This document shows positions 24,788 to 34,610 of a stretch of DNA of 64,000 nucleotides, in pieces. Origin of the DNA: JASHPR01 sp963749145. GTDB taxonomy: Bacteria > Actinomycetota > Actinomycetes > Streptosporangiales > Streptosporangiaceae. Each line of letters opens with the position of its first letter. The stretch's first letter is position 1. Under the pieces are notes generated by a model that was not told where the DNA came from, searched no databases, and saw nothing but the letters and a program-made list of their open reading frames with translations. The stretch covers positions 1,116,001 to 1,180,000 of the forward strand of contig CAVVLN010000005.1 of the NCBI GenBank assembly GCA_963749145.1, written 5' to 3'. A program made the position numbers and the translations under genes.

Positions 24788-25645
24788 CTAGGGCACGATC
24801 CGCTGTTCGTACATTTCGTCATAAAACACCTGGCATTCGTCGGCCAGCGGCTCCAGGGCGGGGGGCACGTCGGCCGCGGACTCCCGGTACGGGCCGAACC
24901 CGGTCGATTTCCACACCCCGTCGTACCAGTACCGGGCCCAGACCCCGTCGGTCGACCGCGGCCCGGCGGGCCAGGACAGCATGGCCGGATCGAACCGGAC
25001 GCCGAGCGCGTCGCAGAGCGCCTCGAGCATCGGCCGCGGCTGGCGCAGGATGTCGCTGGCGTCGACCACCGGCCCGCCGACCAGCCGGAAGATCTCCAGT
25101 TGCTGCTCCAGCCCCAAGTCGGCCAGCACCGGCTCGGAGCGCACCCGGGCGTAGGAGGCCAGCAGCTGGCGCGGGTTCCGGATCAGGAACGCGTGCCGCA
25201 GCCCGCGCAGCGCGCCGCGGTCCACCTCGGGCAGCAGGTGGTGGGTCATGTGCTTCTGGTAGTACACGGTCTTGCCCGGCGGCAGCGGGGCCGAGCGGAG
25301 CCGGTCGAGCACCTCCGCCCAGCCGCCGGGCATGGATGCGATGATCTCCTCGCGCCCGGGGTGCGAGATGCCGCCGCGGTCCAGGTAGTACCCGTACAGC
25401 GGCTCGTCGACCACCACCGTGTCCGGCCGGTTCTCCCAGGCACGCATCATCGCGGTGGAGATCGTGCGGGGCCCCGACCACATCGCGATCCGGGCCACGC
25501 CGTCAGCCCCGGGATCGGCGCCCGCGCCGGCCTCCGCGGCCGCGCCGGCCCTAGCGTCCACGGACGCGCCGGCCGCCCCAGCCTCCACGGACGCGTCGGC
25601 CGCCCCAGCGTCCACGGACGCGCCGGCCCTAGCGTCCGCGGTCAC
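24788..25645 (-). CDS. Sulfotransferase-family protein
   Basis: A 285-residue protein. IAMWSGPRTISTAMMRAWENRPDT is a 5'-PAPS-binding loop of the sulfotransferase superfamily, and FLIRNPRQLLASYARV is the 3'-phosphate-binding region. The first 48 residues are Ala-rich repeats (ASVDAGAADASVEAGA) encoded by a DNA repeat and probably non-functional. The GTG start overlaps the mscR stop (GTGA), indicating coupling. The acceptor is unknown, and pairing with mycothiol-dependent formaldehyde dehydrogenase and an aminotransferase is unusual. Confidence 0.8.
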   Translation of the reverse strand: MTADARAGASVDAGAADASVEAGAAGASVDARAGAAAEAGAGADPGADGVARIAMWSGPRTISTAMMRAWENRPDTVVVDEPLYGYYLDRGGISHPGREEIIASMPGGWAEVLDRLRSAPLPPGKTVYYQKHMTHHLLPEVDRGALRGLRHAFLIRNPRQLLASYARVRSEPVLADLGLEQQLEIFRLVGGPVVDASDILRQPRPMLEALCDALGVRFDPAMLSWPAGPRSTDGVWARYWYDGVWKSTGFGPYRESAADVPPALEPLADECQVFYDEMYEQRIVP

Positions 25646-26727
25646 AGCACGACCACGGACCGCAGCACCTCCCCGCGCTGCATCTTGGCCAAGGCCGCCT
25701 CGACCTGGTCGAGCGCGATCGTCTCGGACACGAACTTCTCCAGCGGCAGCCGTCCTTGCAGGTGCAGGTCCACCAGCATGGGGAAGTCACGCGACGGCAG
25801 GCAGTCGCCGTACCACGACGACTTGAGCGAGCCGCCCCGCCCGAACACGTCGAGCAGCGGCAGGTCCAGCCGCATGTCCGGGGTGGGGACGCCGACCAGC
25901 ACCACCGTCCCGGCCAGATCCCGGCCGTAGAACGCCTGCTGGTAGGTCTCCGGCCCGCCGATGGCCTCGATCACCACGTCGGCGCCGTTGCCCTCGGTCA
26001 GCGCGCGGATCTGATCGACCGGGTCGGCCTGCCGGGAGTTGATCACGTCGGTGGCGCCGAACTCGCGCGCCCACTCCAGCTTGCGGTCGTCGACGTCGAC
26101 CGCAATGATCTTGCGCGCCCCGGCCAGCCGCGCGCCCAGCACCGCCCCGTCGCCGACGCCGCCGCAGCCGATCACCGCGACCGAGTCACCCCGGCCGACC
26201 TGGCCGGTGTTCAGCGCGGCGCCGAGCCCGGCCATCACGCCGCAGCCGAGCAGCCCGGCCACCTCGGGCTTGATCGCCGGGTCGACCTTGGTGCACTGCC
26301 CGGCCGCGACCAGGGTCTTCTCCACGAACGCCCCGATCCCCAGCGCGGGCGACAGCACGGTCCCGTCGGCCAGGGTCATCTTCTGCCGGGCGTTGTGGGT
26401 GGCGAAGCAGTACCAGGGGCGGCCCCGGGCGCAGGCCCGGCACTGCCCGCACACCGCGCGCCAGTTCAGGATCACGAAGTCGCCCGCCGCCACCCCGGTC
26501 ACGTCCGGGCCGACCGCCTCCACGACGCCGGACGCCTCGTGCCCGAGCAGGTACGGGAAGTCGTCCCCGATCCCGCCCTCGCGGTAGTGCAGGTCGGTGT
26601 GACACACGCCGCACGCTTGCACGCGCACCAGCGCCTCACCCGGCCCGGGATCGGGCACCAGGACGGTCACGACCTCGACGTCGGCGCCCTTGCCGCGGGC
26701 GATCACGCCCGATACCTCGTGTGTCAT
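25642..26727 (-). CDS. mscR: S-(hydroxymethyl)mycothiol dehydrogenase / S-nitrosomycothiol reductase
   Basis: A 361-residue zinc alcohol dehydrogenase, the length of mycobacterial MscR. Catalytic zinc ligands are Cys42 and His63; the structural zinc set is Cys93, 96, 99 and 107. GCGGVG is the NAD loop. MscR-specific stretches include QKMTLADGTVLSPALGIGAF, CTKVDP, GRDLAGTVVLVGVPTPDMRLDLPL and SSWYGDCLPSRDFP. It oxidises the formaldehyde-mycothiol adduct and reduces S-nitrosomycothiol, so the host makes mycothiol. In mycobacteria a metallo-beta-lactamase-fold gene follows; here a sulfotransferase does. Confidence 0.94.
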   Translation of the reverse strand: MTHEVSGVIARGKGADVEVVTVLVPDPGPGEALVRVQACGVCHTDLHYREGGIGDDFPYLLGHEASGVVEAVGPDVTGVAAGDFVILNWRAVCGQCRACARGRPWYCFATHNARQKMTLADGTVLSPALGIGAFVEKTLVAAGQCTKVDPAIKPEVAGLLGCGVMAGLGAALNTGQVGRGDSVAVIGCGGVGDGAVLGARLAGARKIIAVDVDDRKLEWAREFGATDVINSRQADPVDQIRALTEGNGADVVIEAIGGPETYQQAFYGRDLAGTVVLVGVPTPDMRLDLPLLDVFGRGGSLKSSWYGDCLPSRDFPMLVDLHLQGRLPLEKFVSETIALDQVEAALAKMQRGEVLRSVVVL

Positions 26728-26925
26728 CGGCCAGCGTCCTCTCTTGTGCCTTCCGTCACGCTCCGTCTCCCCCCGTCGCGTCAGCGAACGGGCGCGGTGG
26801 GCCGATGATACGGCGGCCGCTCCCGGCCCTGGCCGCCTCCCCGCCCACGCGATGATCTCCGGGTCGGGCCGCCGGTACGCTGAGGTGTTTTCGCGTTACC
26901 CGCAGATTCGGCGAGGATGGGCCAG

Positions 26926-29505
26926 ATGCCGGTTGCAGAAATCACCCGCAGCGAGACCAGCGAGCGCACCCGGCTGCTGCGCGTGGACGACTACGACATC
27001 GCGCTCGACCTAACCCGCGGCGGCGAGGTGTTCGGGTCGACGTCGGTGATCCGGTTCCGCTGCGCCGAGCCGGGCGCCTCCAGCTACGCCGACCTGGTCG
27101 CCACGGCCGTGCGGGAGATCACGCTCAACGGCGTGGCCCTCGACCCGGCCGCGGTGGTGAAGGGGGTAGGGGAGGCGGGTGGGGGGCGGATCGCGCTGGA
27201 CGGCCTGGCCGAGCAGAACGAACTGCGGGTCGTCGCCGACTGCGCATACACCAACACCGGGACCGGGATGCACCGCTCGGTCGACTCGGCCGACGGCAAG
27301 GTGTACATCTACACCGACCTCGAGCCGGCCTACGCGCGCAGCGTCTACGCGAACTTCGAGCAGCCGGACCTGAAGGCGTCGTTCACGTTCCACGTCACCG
27401 CTCCCGCGGACTGGGTCGTGTTGTCGAACCAGCCAGCGCCGGTGCCCGAGCCCGCCGGTGAGAGGGATGGGGCGGGCGGGGCAATTGCGGTGTGGCACTT
27501 CCCGGCCACGCCGCGCATCTCCACGTACCTGACCGCGGTGGTGGCCGGCGAGTACCACCTGGTCCGCGACTCGCACAAGACCCCGGACGGGCAGGTGATC
27601 CCGCTCGGGCTGGCCTGCCGCGCGTCGCTGGCCGAGTACCTCGAGCCCGGCGACATGTTCGCGATCACCAAGCAGGGCCTGGACTTCTACGTCAGCCTGT
27701 TCGGCACCGCCTACCCGTTCGAGAAGTACGACCAGGTCATCGTGCCGGAGTTCGCGGCCGGAGCGATGGAGAACGTCGGCTGCGTGGTCATCGCCGAGCA
27801 GTTCCTGTTCCGCTCCAAGGTCACCGACGCGATGTACGAGATGCGCGCGATGGTGATCCTGCACGAGATGGCGCACATGTGGTTCGGCGACCTGGTCACC
27901 ATGCGGTGGTGGGAAGACCTGTGGCTGAACGAGTCGTTCGCCGAGTACTGCGCGTTCCTCGCCTCCGCCGAGGCGACCCGGTTCACCGAGGCCTGGACGA
28001 CGTTCTGCAACAGCCGCAAGTCGTTCGGCTACCTGCAGGACAAGATGCCGTCCACGCACCCGGTCGCGGCCGACGTGGCGACCCTGACCGAGGCGATCGC
28101 GAACTTCGACGGGATCAGCTACGCCAAGGGCGCGGCGGTGCTCAAGCAACTGGCCGCCTACGTCGGCCGGCCGAGCTTCTTCGCCGGGATCCACGCCTAC
28201 CTGGCCGAGCACGGCTGGGGCAACGCGACCCTGGCCGACCTGCTGCGCGCGATCACGGCGAGCTCGGGCAAGGACCTCGCCAGCTGGTCCCGGTCCTGGC
28301 TGCAGACCGCCGGCCCGAACACCCTGCGCCCCGGGTTCGAGACCGGCGCCGACGGGGCGTTCACGTCGTTCGCGGTCCTGCAGGAGGCGCCCGCGGCGCA
28401 CCCGACGCTGCGCCCGCACCACATCGCGATCGGGCTGTACCAGCGGGCGGGCGGCGCGCTGACCCGCACCCGCCGGGTCGAGGTGGACGTGGCCGGGCCG
28501 CGCACGGACGTGCCGGAACTGGCCGGCGCCGGGCAGCCGGACCTCGTCCTGCTCAACGACGACGACCTCGGCTACGCGCTGATCCGGTTCGACCCGCGGT
28601 CGCTGGCCACCCTGACCGAGTCGATCGGGGAGATCACCGACTCGCTGGCCCGCGCGCTGTGCTGGAGCGCGGCGGTGGACATGCTCCAGGAGGCCGAGCT
28701 CTCGCTGCCCGCGTTCGTCCGGCTGCTGGTCGGCGGCATGGGACGGGAGCCGTCGGTCGCGGTGCTGCAGACCCTGCACGCGGTGACCGCGCGCCTGTTC
28801 GTGTTCATGGCCGACCCGGCGTGGGTGCCCGAGGGCAAGCGGCAGCTCGCCGACGAGGCGGTGCGCCTGCTGCGCGCGGCCGAGCCGGGCAGCGATCACC
28901 AGCTGGCCTGGGCCCAGCTGCTCGGCTGGACCGCGGTCACGCCGGACCAGCTCGACCTGCTGGCCGGGCTGCTGGACGGCAGCGTCGAGGTGCCGGGCCT
29001 GGCGGTGGACACCGAGCTGCGGTGGGCCCTGCTGCGCCGGCTCGCGGCGACCGGCCGGGCCGGCGAGCCGCAGATCGAGGCCGAGCTGGACCGGGACCCG
29101 ACCGACACCGGCCGGCGGCACGCCGCGGGATGCCGTGCCGCGCTGCCGGACGCCGGCCACAAGGCGGCGGCCTGGGCGCTGCTGGCCGAGAGCGAGGACC
29201 TCGGCGTCGAGGGCGCGGTCGACGTCGCCCGCGGTTTCGTCCAGCCCGAGCACGCCGAGTTGCTCGCCCCCTACGCCGAGCGCTACCTCGCGGCGCTGCC
29301 GGAGATCTGGTCCTCGCGCGGCGAGCACTTCCGGATGCTGCTCGGCCAGCTGCTGTTCCCGTACCCGGTGGCCTCGCCCGAGCTGGTCGCGCGGATCGAC
29401 GCGTTCCTGGCCGAGGACGAACGCGACCCCGGCCTGGCCCGCGTGGTCATCGAGTGCCGCGACATGGTCGAGCGCGCCCTGCGCTCCCGCGCCCTCCCGG
29501 CCTAG
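26926..29505 (+). CDS. pepN: Aminopeptidase N (M1 metallopeptidase)
   Basis: An 859-residue M1 aminopeptidase that removes N-terminal residues from peptides in the cytoplasm. GAMENVGC (exopeptidase motif) and HEMAHMWFGDLVTMRWWEDLWLNESFAEY (HExxH-18x-E zinc site) are complete, followed by the ERAP1-like C-terminal helical domain. The first in-frame ATG is 26917, but GAGG is too close to it; GAGGATGGGCCAG suits ATG 26926 and MPVAEITRSE resembles the family N-terminus. It is transcribed divergently from mscR. Confidence 0.93.
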   Translation: MPVAEITRSETSERTRLLRVDDYDIALDLTRGGEVFGSTSVIRFRCAEPGASSYADLVATAVREITLNGVALDPAAVVKGVGEAGGGRIALDGLAEQNELRVVADCAYTNTGTGMHRSVDSADGKVYIYTDLEPAYARSVYANFEQPDLKASFTFHVTAPADWVVLSNQPAPVPEPAGERDGAGGAIAVWHFPATPRISTYLTAVVAGEYHLVRDSHKTPDGQVIPLGLACRASLAEYLEPGDMFAITKQGLDFYVSLFGTAYPFEKYDQVIVPEFAAGAMENVGCVVIAEQFLFRSKVTDAMYEMRAMVILHEMAHMWFGDLVTMRWWEDLWLNESFAEYCAFLASAEATRFTEAWTTFCNSRKSFGYLQDKMPSTHPVAADVATLTEAIANFDGISYAKGAAVLKQLAAYVGRPSFFAGIHAYLAEHGWGNATLADLLRAITASSGKDLASWSRSWLQTAGPNTLRPGFETGADGAFTSFAVLQEAPAAHPTLRPHHIAIGLYQRAGGALTRTRRVEVDVAGPRTDVPELAGAGQPDLVLLNDDDLGYALIRFDPRSLATLTESIGEITDSLARALCWSAAVDMLQEAELSLPAFVRLLVGGMGREPSVAVLQTLHAVTARLFVFMADPAWVPEGKRQLADEAVRLLRAAEPGSDHQLAWAQLLGWTAVTPDQLDLLAGLLDGSVEVPGLAVDTELRWALLRRLAATGRAGEPQIEAELDRDPTDTGRRHAAGCRAALPDAGHKAAAWALLAESEDLGVEGAVDVARGFVQPEHAELLAPYAERYLAALPEIWSSRGEHFRMLLGQLLFPYPVASPELVARIDAFLAEDERDPGLARVVIECRDMVERALRSRALPA

Positions 29506-29538
29506 CGTCCCCGGGCCGGCCCGGCGCCCTGGCGCCGG

Positions 29539-30207
29539 TCAGGCGGCTGTGGTCAGCTTGGACCGGCGCAGCCTCCGCAGCCGCCGCAGGGCCCGGGTCC
29601 GCCACCGCGGCTGCACCGCGATCGGCAGGTTCGGCGGGGCCATCGGCACCAGCGCCAGCCGCAGCTGCTCGGGGCTGACGTCGTACAGCGGGATCCGGTA
29701 GCGCATCGGGTCCGACGAGCGCGGGCGCACTAATCCCGGGTTGCGGAACAGGTAGGCGGGCGGGAGGAAGACCGTGAGGACCGCGGCGGCCATCCGCCAG
29801 ACCAGGCGCCCGCGGTGGCCGCGCGCATAGGCCGGCAGTGTGATGTCCACGCGCGCGCCGTACCGCCGCCACGCGATCTTGATCTGCGCGATCTCGGCCC
29901 ACGGCAGGTGCCGGGTCTCCCGGCGCCGGCGCGTGAACTTCCGCCGCGCGCCGCCCCGCAGGCCCAGCCAGATGCCGCCGTCCTCGGCCAGGAAGGCGTT
30001 GTTGCGCATCGTGGACAGCACCACGACCAGCGTCATCGTCGCCACCAGCAGCGCGCCCAGCGCAATCGGGAGATACCAGGTCGGCGAGTGGCCCTTGAAT
30101 TCGATTACTGCCGCGATGACGGCGTACCACAGCGGGATCAGCCAGATGTACCCCCGGGGGAAGACCGCAGAGGACCCCCTGACCAGCCCGGCGTAACGGT
30201 TCTCCAC
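29539..30207 (-). CDS. Hypothetical integral membrane protein
   Basis: A 222-residue protein with two N-terminal transmembrane helices (about 20-37 and 45-64), a basic cytoplasmic region with WLGLRGGARRKFTRRRRETRHLPWAEIAQIKI resembling a PH-like or YdbT-like fold, and a third hydrophobic stretch (about 140-155). The C-terminus is strongly basic (RWRTRALRRLRRLRRSKL). Function is unknown. It converges on pepN with a 33-base gap. Confidence 0.6.
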   Translation of the reverse strand: MENRYAGLVRGSSAVFPRGYIWLIPLWYAVIAAVIEFKGHSPTWYLPIALGALLVATMTLVVVLSTMRNNAFLAEDGGIWLGLRGGARRKFTRRRRETRHLPWAEIAQIKIAWRRYGARVDITLPAYARGHRGRLVWRMAAAVLTVFLPPAYLFRNPGLVRPRSSDPMRYRIPLYDVSPEQLRLALVPMAPPNLPIAVQPRWRTRALRRLRRLRRSKLTTAA

Positions 30208-30414
30208 GCCCGCCTCCCGTAATACCAGCTACCGGGATCATCCGTCCTTATGGGCGTGCGCCGCAAGAGTTCGCCGGCCGGGTGGCCCGCCGGTCCCGCG
30301 ACACCACTGGCGAAACGGGCCGAAGCTGTGGCGCCGGGCGCGGATCTTGCCGCATGATGTATTGGATCTCGCTAGGCCGGATACGCCGCGCCAGTGTCAG
30401 GGGTAACTCACTTC

Positions 30415-33014
30415 ATGAGCAGTAGATGGCCGCAGGACCAGCAGGACCAGCGGTCGCCCTATGCCCCATATGACGAATCCTGGAACCAGGACAACGACGC
30501 TGCTCAGCCCGGGCAGGACGCCGGGTGGCAGGAGCCGGACGGCGGAGGATACCCGGGCCAGTGGTCGGCGGGGTCGGCCCAGCGCGGCACCGCGACCGCG
30601 CAGGCGGTCGCCGATCCGTGGGCGCCGGCCCGCTCGGACGACCCTTACGCCGCGCCCGAGACCCGGTCGTCCGCTCGCCAGCCGGCCGACCAGTTGCAGC
30701 AGGACTGGGACCAGGGTGCCGGCGGGTTCGGCGACGACGCCGACTACGAATGGTTCTCGTACCTGAGCGGAGGACGCTCCGCGTCGGCCAAGCCCGAGGC
30801 GACCCCGCGGCCCGGCCCGCCCGACTCCGGCCGTTCCCGCGACAAGCGCCGCGACCGTGACCGTGATCGCGACGGCGACCGTGAGCAGCCGGCTCGTCGC
30901 GGCCTGCGCGGCCGCCGCGGCCACGACCGGTCCGCCCCCGCGCCCGACCTCGACTACGCCGCGCCCCCCGATCGCGACCGCCTGGACGACGTCACGGATC
31001 CCGGCCGCCGGGCCGCGCCCCCCGACCGCGACTGGTCCGAGTCGCCCGATACGGGCTCCCGCCGTCACGGCCGGTCGGCGCCAGGTGAGCCCGGCCGGCG
31101 CCGGCGCGGCCGGTCGGCACCCGCCGACTCGGGCCCGGTCGGGCCGCAGGCGCCCGCGCCGTCCGTCGCGGCCGACCCGGGCCCGAGCTGGCCGGGGTAC
31201 GGGTCAGCGACTACCGATCCGGGGCTGAACTGGCCAGCGAGCGACCCGGGATACCGGCCGGCCGCCACCGATCCGGGGCTGAACTGGCCAGCGAGCGACC
31301 CGGGATACCGGCCGGCCGCCACCGATCCGGGGCCGCCCCGGTCATCGGCGACCGGTCGTCACTCCGCGTCGGCCAGGCCGAGCGCGTCGTTCGACATGCC
31401 CGGCTGGCCCGGACACTCCGGCCGGCCCGATCCGGCGGCCGACCAGCCGTACTCACCGCCCGGCGTGCCCGGCTGGCCTGACCCGGCGGGCCTGACCCGC
31501 GCCGATCCCGGGTTCGGCCAGCCCGCCGATCACCGCGGGTACGCGGAGCCCGAGGCGGTCGGCTGGCCCGGTGTCACCGGCGACCAGCGGTACACGTCCG
31601 CCGACGCGCCGGCCTGGCCCGGCCAGGCCGACGACCTGCGGTACGCGCCCCCGGCCGCGCCCGGCTGGCCCGGCCCGGCGGGTGACCAGCGGCACGCGGC
31701 GGGCTGGACCGGATCAGCGGACGATCAGCGCTACGCGCACCTGGACGCGCCCGGCTGGCCCGGTGCGGCAGCCGACCAGCCGGGCGTACCCGGCTGGCCG
31801 GACCCGGCGGGCCTGGCCCACGCCGGTCACGGGCCTGCCGTGCTGGACGATCACCGCGGGTACGCGGAGCCCGAGGCGGTCGGCTGGCCCGCGGTCACGG
31901 ACGACCTGCCGTACCAGTCACCGGACGCCCCCGGCTGGCCCGGGGTTCCCCTGGTCACCGACGACCGGCCGTATGCGCCGTCGGACGCGCCCGGCTGGCC
32001 GGAGATGCCCGGCTTCCCCGTGGCCGCCGACCCGGACCAAGACGGACTCGACACGGCCCATCCCCGCACCGGCAGCTTCGCGGCCGCGGCGGCGGGTCCT
32101 GACCCGCGGCGGCCCGGCTCCCGTCGCGGGGACCGCGGCGGCAAGAAGTCCGCGGACCGTCGCCCCGCGACCGGGGTGAAGACCCGCGAGAACCGGGCCC
32201 GGCCGCTGGCCGACGACGACGTGGCCACCGGATCAACGCCGGCGGGCACGCAGACCCGCCCGGCCCCGGACAAGAAGCGTTCCGGCCGCAAACCGGCCAA
32301 GCCGAAGCGCGGCAAGCAGCCGCGCGGACGCCAGCCGGCCGGCACTCCCGCCGCCACCCTCGCCGCGCCAGTCCTCGACGCCCCGGCCCCGTCGGCCCCG
32401 CCGGTCACCGAGCGGCCGCCCGCCAGGGCGCCCGCCAGGAAGCGCCGGGCCGGCGGACCAAGCAGATTGTCGCGCTGGCGGGCGCGTCGGCCGTTCTGGC
32501 CGGGGGCGTGGTCATCTTCATGAACAGGTCGTCCGGGGGCAGTGGCGTAGCGCACGTCCTGACCGCGCCCCAGGATCTGGGCGTCTACGCCAAGCAGCCC
32601 CAACTGGCGAATCAGATGCACGCGGCCGCGTTGCGGCAGCAGATACTCCGGGAAAGCGCGGGCGGCGCGAGCAACGTCATCTACGCCGTGTACCAGGACA
32701 GCACCGGGCCCGCCGCCGCGGCCGGGCCGCAGATCGTGCTGTTCATCGGCGGCAACCTGACCGGCACCTCGGGCGGCGGGTTCATCTCGACGTTCACCGG
32801 CAAGCTCCCCGGCGCCCAGACGACCAATCCCGGGCCGCTCGGCGGGGCGGCCGCGTGTGCCCCGAGCGTCGACGGGCGCCTGGCGGAGTGCGTCTGGGCC
32901 GATAACGACACGTTCGGGGTGGTGGCATCGCAGACCCTGAGCACGCCGGCTCTGGCGGCGGAGATGCGCCAGATGCGGCCCATGATCGAACACCGGGCGG
33001 GCACCCAGCAGTAG
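30415..33014 (+). pseudogene. Disordered, Pro/Trp-rich single-pass membrane protein, one frameshift
   Basis: ATG 30415 opens a low-complexity hydrophilic region of about 680 residues rich in Pro, Gly and Asp, with recurring APGWPG and DQRYA units, ending in a basic Lys/Arg stretch. At about 32445-32458 the frame changes: KRRAGG in frame 1 becomes RRTKQIVALAGASAVLAGGVVIFMN in frame 3, a clear transmembrane helix followed by a 160-residue extracytoplasmic domain (VYAKQPQLANQMHAAAL, then LAECVWADNDTFGVVAS). The two parts are clearly one gene split by a single-base deletion or a sequencing error. The long disordered N-terminus probably acts as a cytoplasmic scaffold. No enzymatic motif is seen. 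Confidence 0.7.
31205..31335. repeat. 54-bp in-frame repeat inside disordered protein
   Basis: The unit ACCGATCCGGGGCTGAACTG plus flanks is repeated twice in full and once in part, encoding DPGLNWPASDPGYRPAAT. It keeps the frame, so length changes are tolerated. Confidence 0.85.
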
Positions 33015-33034
33015 CCGGCCCGCGTGGCCCCGTC

Positions 33035-34177
33035 CTACTGGGACGAGCCCCCGTCACGCGGTTTCGGCGTGCGCAGCGACAACCGGGCGATCGCGATGCC
33101 GATCGCGCCGAGCAGCACGACCAGGCCGACCAGCTGGCCGCCGATCAGGCGCGAGTCCAGCGGGAGGGTGGCCGACACGGTCGTCGCCCCGGCATGGGCG
33201 GGATCCTTCGCGGCCTTGCCGCCGGGCGCGGCGGTCGGGCCCGCGGGGGAGACGGTGGGGAACAGCCCAGACGGGTCGGTCGGCGAGGTCAGCGCCGCGC
33301 TCGGCAGCGTCGGCTCCGTGGTCCCGGGCAGCGTGGTCCCCGGCAGCGTGCTGCCCGGGATGCTCGGCGACGGTGACGGCGAAGGCGACGCCGCGGCGGC
33401 CACGTCGATCGTCGCGTCGCCCTGGGACGAGGTGGCCTTGGTCGCCTTCGCCGTGGCGGTGAGCGTGACCTTCTCCCCGGCGGCCGCCGCGTCGCGGACG
33501 CGGGCCCCGGCCACGAGCTCCTCGCTCTGGTTGACCGGCAGGGTCCCCACGGTGCAGACGTCCGTGCTCGCCTGCGGGCACACGCTGAACGTCGGCGCCT
33601 CGACGTTGGCCGCGTTCCCCATGCTCACGGTGACGGTGGTGCCGGGGCTTTCCGCCCCGGTGCTCCAGACCCAGATCTTGTAGCTGGCCGTCCCGCCCGG
33701 CTTGACGCTGCTGCTCGAGAACGGCTTCACCAGCACGCACAGCTTCGGGGTCGGCGTGGGCGTCGGCGTGGGGGTGGGCGTCGGCGTGGGCGTCGGTGTC
33801 GGTGTCGGTGTCGGCGAGGCGCTTGAGCTCGCGTCGGGCGTCGGCGTGCTAGACGGCGGCGGGTCGGACGGTGACGGGCTCGCGCTGGCGCTGGCTGACG
33901 GGCTCGGGCTGGCGCTGGCTGACGCGCTGGCGCTTGGCGTCGGGCTCGCCGCGCCCGCGAAAACCGCCGCGTCGAGCGTCGCGGCCTGCACGTGCCCGCT
34001 CCCGGTCGATGCGCTCGCCGTGGCCGTGGGGGGCGTGGCGCAGGTGCTGGCCGCGCTCAGCAGTTCGGCTTGGTAGGCATGACCGACGATGGTGCTCGAG
34101 GAGCCGCCCATCACGATGAACGCGCCCGCCACGACGCCGAAGCTGGCGGCCTGGGCTCGTCGCAACGTCACCGGCAC
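33035..34177 (-). CDS. Cell-wall/surface protein with TP-repeat stalk and C-terminal membrane anchor
   Basis: A 380-residue exported protein. A hydrophobic signal segment (ASFGVVAGAFIVMGGSSSTIVG) is followed by Ser/Ala/Pro-rich and then (TP)n stalks, and an Ig-like domain (about 165-260, SSSVKPGGTASYKIWVWSTGAESPGTTVTVSMG). A second Pro/Thr region leads to a C-terminal transmembrane helix with a basic tail (LVGLVVLLGAIGIAIARLSLRTPKPRD). GTG 34177 follows GAGGTGAG; GTG 34171 is an alternative. It probably projects an adhesin-like domain through the wall. Confidence 0.8.
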   Translation of the reverse strand: MPVTLRRAQAASFGVVAGAFIVMGGSSSTIVGHAYQAELLSAASTCATPPTATASASTGSGHVQAATLDAAVFAGAASPTPSASASASASPSPSASASASPSPSDPPPSSTPTPDASSSASPTPTPTPTPTPTPTPTPTPTPTPKLCVLVKPFSSSSVKPGGTASYKIWVWSTGAESPGTTVTVSMGNAANVEAPTFSVCPQASTDVCTVGTLPVNQSEELVAGARVRDAAAAGEKVTLTATAKATKATSSQGDATIDVAAAASPSPSPSPSIPGSTLPGTTLPGTTEPTLPSAALTSPTDPSGLFPTVSPAGPTAAPGGKAAKDPAHAGATTVSATLPLDSRLIGGQLVGLVVLLGAIGIAIARLSLRTPKPRDGGSSQ

Positions 34178-34534
34178 ATTCTCACCTCGATGTCGGCGTT
34201 CGGGGGGTGCACTCCGCCTCCACCACGGTTCACAGTACCTACGTCCAGGCTGTCCCATTCCCTTCTGCCTCCATTCGACACCTCCTCTTGAGGCCGAGGC
34301 CATAGCCCTAGGGGAAAAGCTGCGGTCGTAGTCCGTGGGGTAGCACGGACCGTGGCCGCGCCGGGTTCACCCTTGGGCTGCTGCGCGCCCGAGTTGCTCC
34401 CCGGTGGGCTGGCCGGGCCTGGGTCGGACTCCAGCGCCGGCCAGGCGACCGCGGTGATCGCCGGTCGTGTATGCTCGCCAACGCGGTCACGCCCCTCGGC
34501 GTCCGCGCCGGCCGGACTGAGATCCGGCGACTGT
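34178..34534. other. Non-coding gap upstream of surface protein and tRNA-Thr
   Basis: No gene is supported. It holds the promoter region of the minus-strand surface protein and of the plus-strand tRNA; I could not identify clear -35/-10 boxes. Confidence 0.5.
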
Positions 34535-34607
34535 GCCCCCTTAGCTCAGTCGGCAGAGCGTCTCCATGGTAAGGAGAAGGTCTACGGTTCGATTCCGTAA
34601 GGGGGCT
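34535..34607 (+). tRNA. tRNA-Thr (anticodon GGU)
   Basis: The acceptor arms GCCCCCT (34535-34541) and AGGGGGC (34600-34606) pair fully. The D arm is GCTCAGTCGGCAGAGC. The anticodon stem TCTCC/GGAGA encloses ATGGTAA, giving anticodon GGT; the T arm is TACGG-TTCGATT-CCGTA. CCA is not encoded. Its 3' half (34566-34607) lies inside the 45-bp integration core of the island array, so the functional tRNA is regenerated at each insertion. Confidence 0.96.
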
Positions 34608-34610
34608 CTG
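34566..34610. mobile_element. att core 1 (in tRNA-Thr)
   Basis: This 45-base stretch, from the anticodon loop to three bases past the tRNA, is identical to 40070-40114 and 56478-56522. It is the left boundary of island 1. TTTCGAAA at 34626-34633 recurs beyond every copy. Confidence 0.9.

Noticed and set aside
32508..33014. Separate small gene starting at 32508
   Set aside because: It begins in the middle of a transmembrane helix whose start (TKQIVALAGASAVLAGG) is upstream in the same frame, so it is the 3' part of the frameshifted surface protein.
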